Below are positions 62,555-64,000 of a stretch of 64,000 bases of DNA, one piece after another; position 1 is the first letter of the stretch, and every line of letters starts with the position of its first letter. The notes beneath the pieces are model-generated. The model saw nothing but the letters and a program-made list of their open reading frames with translations, did not search any database and was not told where the DNA came from. The position numbers were made by a program, and so were the translations under genes. The stretch lies in assembly GCA_964644845.1 (NCBI GenBank), contig CAZXXS010000097.1, forward strand, positions 1-64,000. The letters are read 5' to 3'. This DNA is from Geothermovivens sp964644845. GTDB lineage: Bacteria; Zhuqueibacterota; Zhuqueibacteria; Oleimicrobiales; Geothermoviventaceae.

Positions 62555-64000
62555 TCACTTTGCGCCCTCGATCAACCCGAGGTACCTTCCCATCCAGTAG
62601 GGCAGGAGCCACCAAACCCCGCTGCTTTCAGTGCGGCCACCGTCTCCCTGGACAGCAGCCCAAGGGTTGTTGTCCCAACGGATGACCCCGCGCTCACTGG
62701 GAGGTAGCAGGCGGCTGGTCTGCAAAGTCTCGAGTTCCGGGTAGCGAACCAGGTGCACATCTTCTCGGTGTGAGTTGTCCACGGTCCACCGGATCAGATC
62801 CAGGGAGGCATCTCGCAGGGCGAAGAGAGAGAGCTCCGGTTGTGGATTCTTGCCGGTGCACAAGGCGTAGGTGTAGTCGAAGAACGGGCTTTGGTCGCCT
62901 CGAACTCCTTCGTACCAGCGATCCAGGCTTTCGCGGTACAGTGCCAGGAGTTGAGGGTCCTCTTCGTGCAGCAAGAGACAGGGGTAGGCGAGGGCCAGCA
63001 GTTCGTCGTCGATGTGGGTGCGGAAAGCGGGATTGAAGGTTTTGGCGCGCTTCACGTTCTCGGCGTAGCCTTCCTGGAAGAGCAACCTTCGGTACAGGCG
63101 TTCGTACCGGCGGTCGCCACTCACGTGGTAAGCCAACTTGAGGTAGGAAAGTATTTCGAGGGAGTTAATGCCCCGCTCGGGCGTCCAGTCGGGATCGTTG
63201 TTCAGGTAGTTCGGTGCCCAGACGCCCCAGGTGGTGTGTCGGCCGTCCATCCCCCGGAGGACGTACCCGCCCTCGATGATGTAGTCCACGATGCGACACA
63301 CGTGTTGGGCCACTTGACTACGTTCGAGCGAATCGGCTACCAGGTCGTAGTAAAGCAGGTAACCGTACATGTGGCCCGTGATTTCATCACTGCTGGTGTC
63401 GCCTTTCCAGAGCCATTTGCCGTCTGCGGACCTGCGCCAGTGTGTTTCCACGCACTTGTCGCGAGGATTTCGAACGCGCCGCTCGGCGCGTCGTTGCGGG
63501 GTGATGACCTCGTTTGGGTCGGCCATTTGCGTCCAGTTGCTCGGGATAACGGTACGCGCGACGAACCCCGCTGTTTGAGTAACGGTTTGAAGGAAACGCA
63601 GGGCTTCAAAAGCCCGCCGTGCGTGATCCCTTGCCTCTGGGTCGCCGGTGGCGGCGAAACGAAAAGATTCCATGGCCAAGTACATCGACGTGTACTGGCC
63701 ATCGTTGTCGTCGTCCCTGGGCTCCCAAGTCGTCGTGTCGCCCGGAACACGTAAGCGGCATTTCTCGACGAGCCACGGAGACCGCACGTGGCGACGCATG
63801 CAAACGCGGTAGTAGTGGCGGGCCTTTTCTGCCAGCGTGAGCTGCCGCTGCATGATCGCGCTAACACCGTTTGCCGTGGCGATCCAGGCCGTACCGTCGC
63901 GATCCAGCGTAACGTCGCGGACGTGGTCGTCAAGCAACCAGCGGCGACTGTGGCGCAGCGACCACCTGTAGTGGCCATACCGGGTTACACCCAGATCGGT
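62555..64000 (-). CDS. C-terminal part of a propeller-helical protein (partial at right edge)
   Basis: The frame is open to base 64000, so only the last ~481 residues are seen. The visible N-terminal part (LGVTRYGHYRWSLRH, HVRDVTLDRDGTAWIATANGVSAI) resembles two-component-regulator-propeller or lyase-type seven-bladed repeats. The remainder is alpha-helical with an alpha/alpha-barrel look (YTSMYLAMESFRFAATGDPEARDHARRAFEAL, ITGHMYGYLLYYDLVADS, LEILSYLKLAYHVSGDRRYERLYRRLL, HIDDELLALAYPCLLL). These suggest a glycosidase or other sugar-processing superhelix, but no catalytic residues can be named. It is probably exported; the start lies outside the window. Confidence 0.7.
   Translation of the reverse strand, partial: TDLGVTRYGHYRWSLRHSRRWLLDDHVRDVTLDRDGTAWIATANGVSAIMQRQLTLAEKARHYYRVCMRRHVRSPWLVEKCRLRVPGDTTTWEPRDDDNDGQYTSMYLAMESFRFAATGDPEARDHARRAFEALRFLQTVTQTAGFVARTVIPSNWTQMADPNEVITPQRRAERRVRNPRDKCVETHWRRSADGKWLWKGDTSSDEITGHMYGYLLYYDLVADSLERSQVAQHVCRIVDYIIEGGYVLRGMDGRHTTWGVWAPNYLNNDPDWTPERGINSLEILSYLKLAYHVSGDRRYERLYRRLLFQEGYAENVKRAKTFNPAFRTHIDDELLALAYPCLLLHEEDPQLLALYRESLDRWYEGVRGDQSPFFDYTYALCTGKNPQPELSLFALRDASLDLIRWTVDNSHREDVHLVRYPELETLQTSRLLPPSERGVIRWDNNPWAAVQGDGGRTESSGVWWLLPYWMGRYLGLIEGAK

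Overview
The window looks like a chromosomal piece of an uncultured, didermic bacterium of the FCB superphylum (KSB1, Calditrichota, Zixibacteria or a relative). This is inferred from several traits seen together. Many secreted proteins end in a type IX secretion (T9SS/Por)-like C-terminal sorting domain. The primary sigma factor is short and lacks region 1.1. There is a GWxTD-domain exported protein, PilX/DUF4900-type pilus proteins, outer-membrane barrel and lipoprotein signals, and sigma-54 activators. Base composition is moderately GC-rich by eye. I see no rRNA, convincing tRNA, CRISPR array, phage or transposase.

Layout. 1-4.0 kb: secreted T9SS-type proteins on the + strand, including the tail of one protein that is almost identical to the tail of the next. 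4.2-8.5 kb (-): a two-subunit xanthine dehydrogenase (xdhA, xdhB) with a small membrane protein. 8.9-13.4 kb (+): a tandem pair of exported VIT/VWA proteins with sorting tails. 13.6-15.7 kb (-): an exported TPR-like/DUF5683-like protein and a kelch propeller protein. 15.8-20.0 kb (-): a tightly overlapping operon of lipoprotein, GAF/sigma-54 activator and PEGA serine/threonine kinase. 20.4-21.9 kb (-): rpsU and rpoD behind a near-consensus promoter and a structured leader. 22.3-23.3 kb (-): threonine aldolase. 24.1-27.7 kb (+): a small CxxC protein overlapping a DUF2007 protein, then an ABC sugar permease, a binding lipoprotein and a PH-like membrane protein.

28-54.4 kb (-) is one long co-directional run, the most interesting part of the window. 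In transcription order it has a sensor kinase, receiver, HDOD protein, PilB-type ATPase, receiver, second PilB-type ATPase, NtrC-type regulator, CheR, HDOD protein, CheB, CheY, CheX, a CheX-pseudoreceiver fusion, PilC, a major pilin, four to five minor-pilin-type proteins, a small membrane protein, a T9SS beta-helix protein, a lipoprotein with about eight Ig-like repeats and a barrel protein. The prepilin peptidase and a MerR-like regulator lie just upstream. Together they suggest an envelope-surface programme in which a type IV pilus/pseudopilus, a chemosensory adaptation module lacking its own receptor and CheA in this window, and adhesin-like exported proteins are genetically linked.

57-64 kb (-): a GWxTD exported protein, SMC, and the C-terminal part of a protein with a propeller-like N-terminal stretch running off the right edge. 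Several intergenic gaps of 0.3-0.8 kb hold no gene I can support. They are listed as such.
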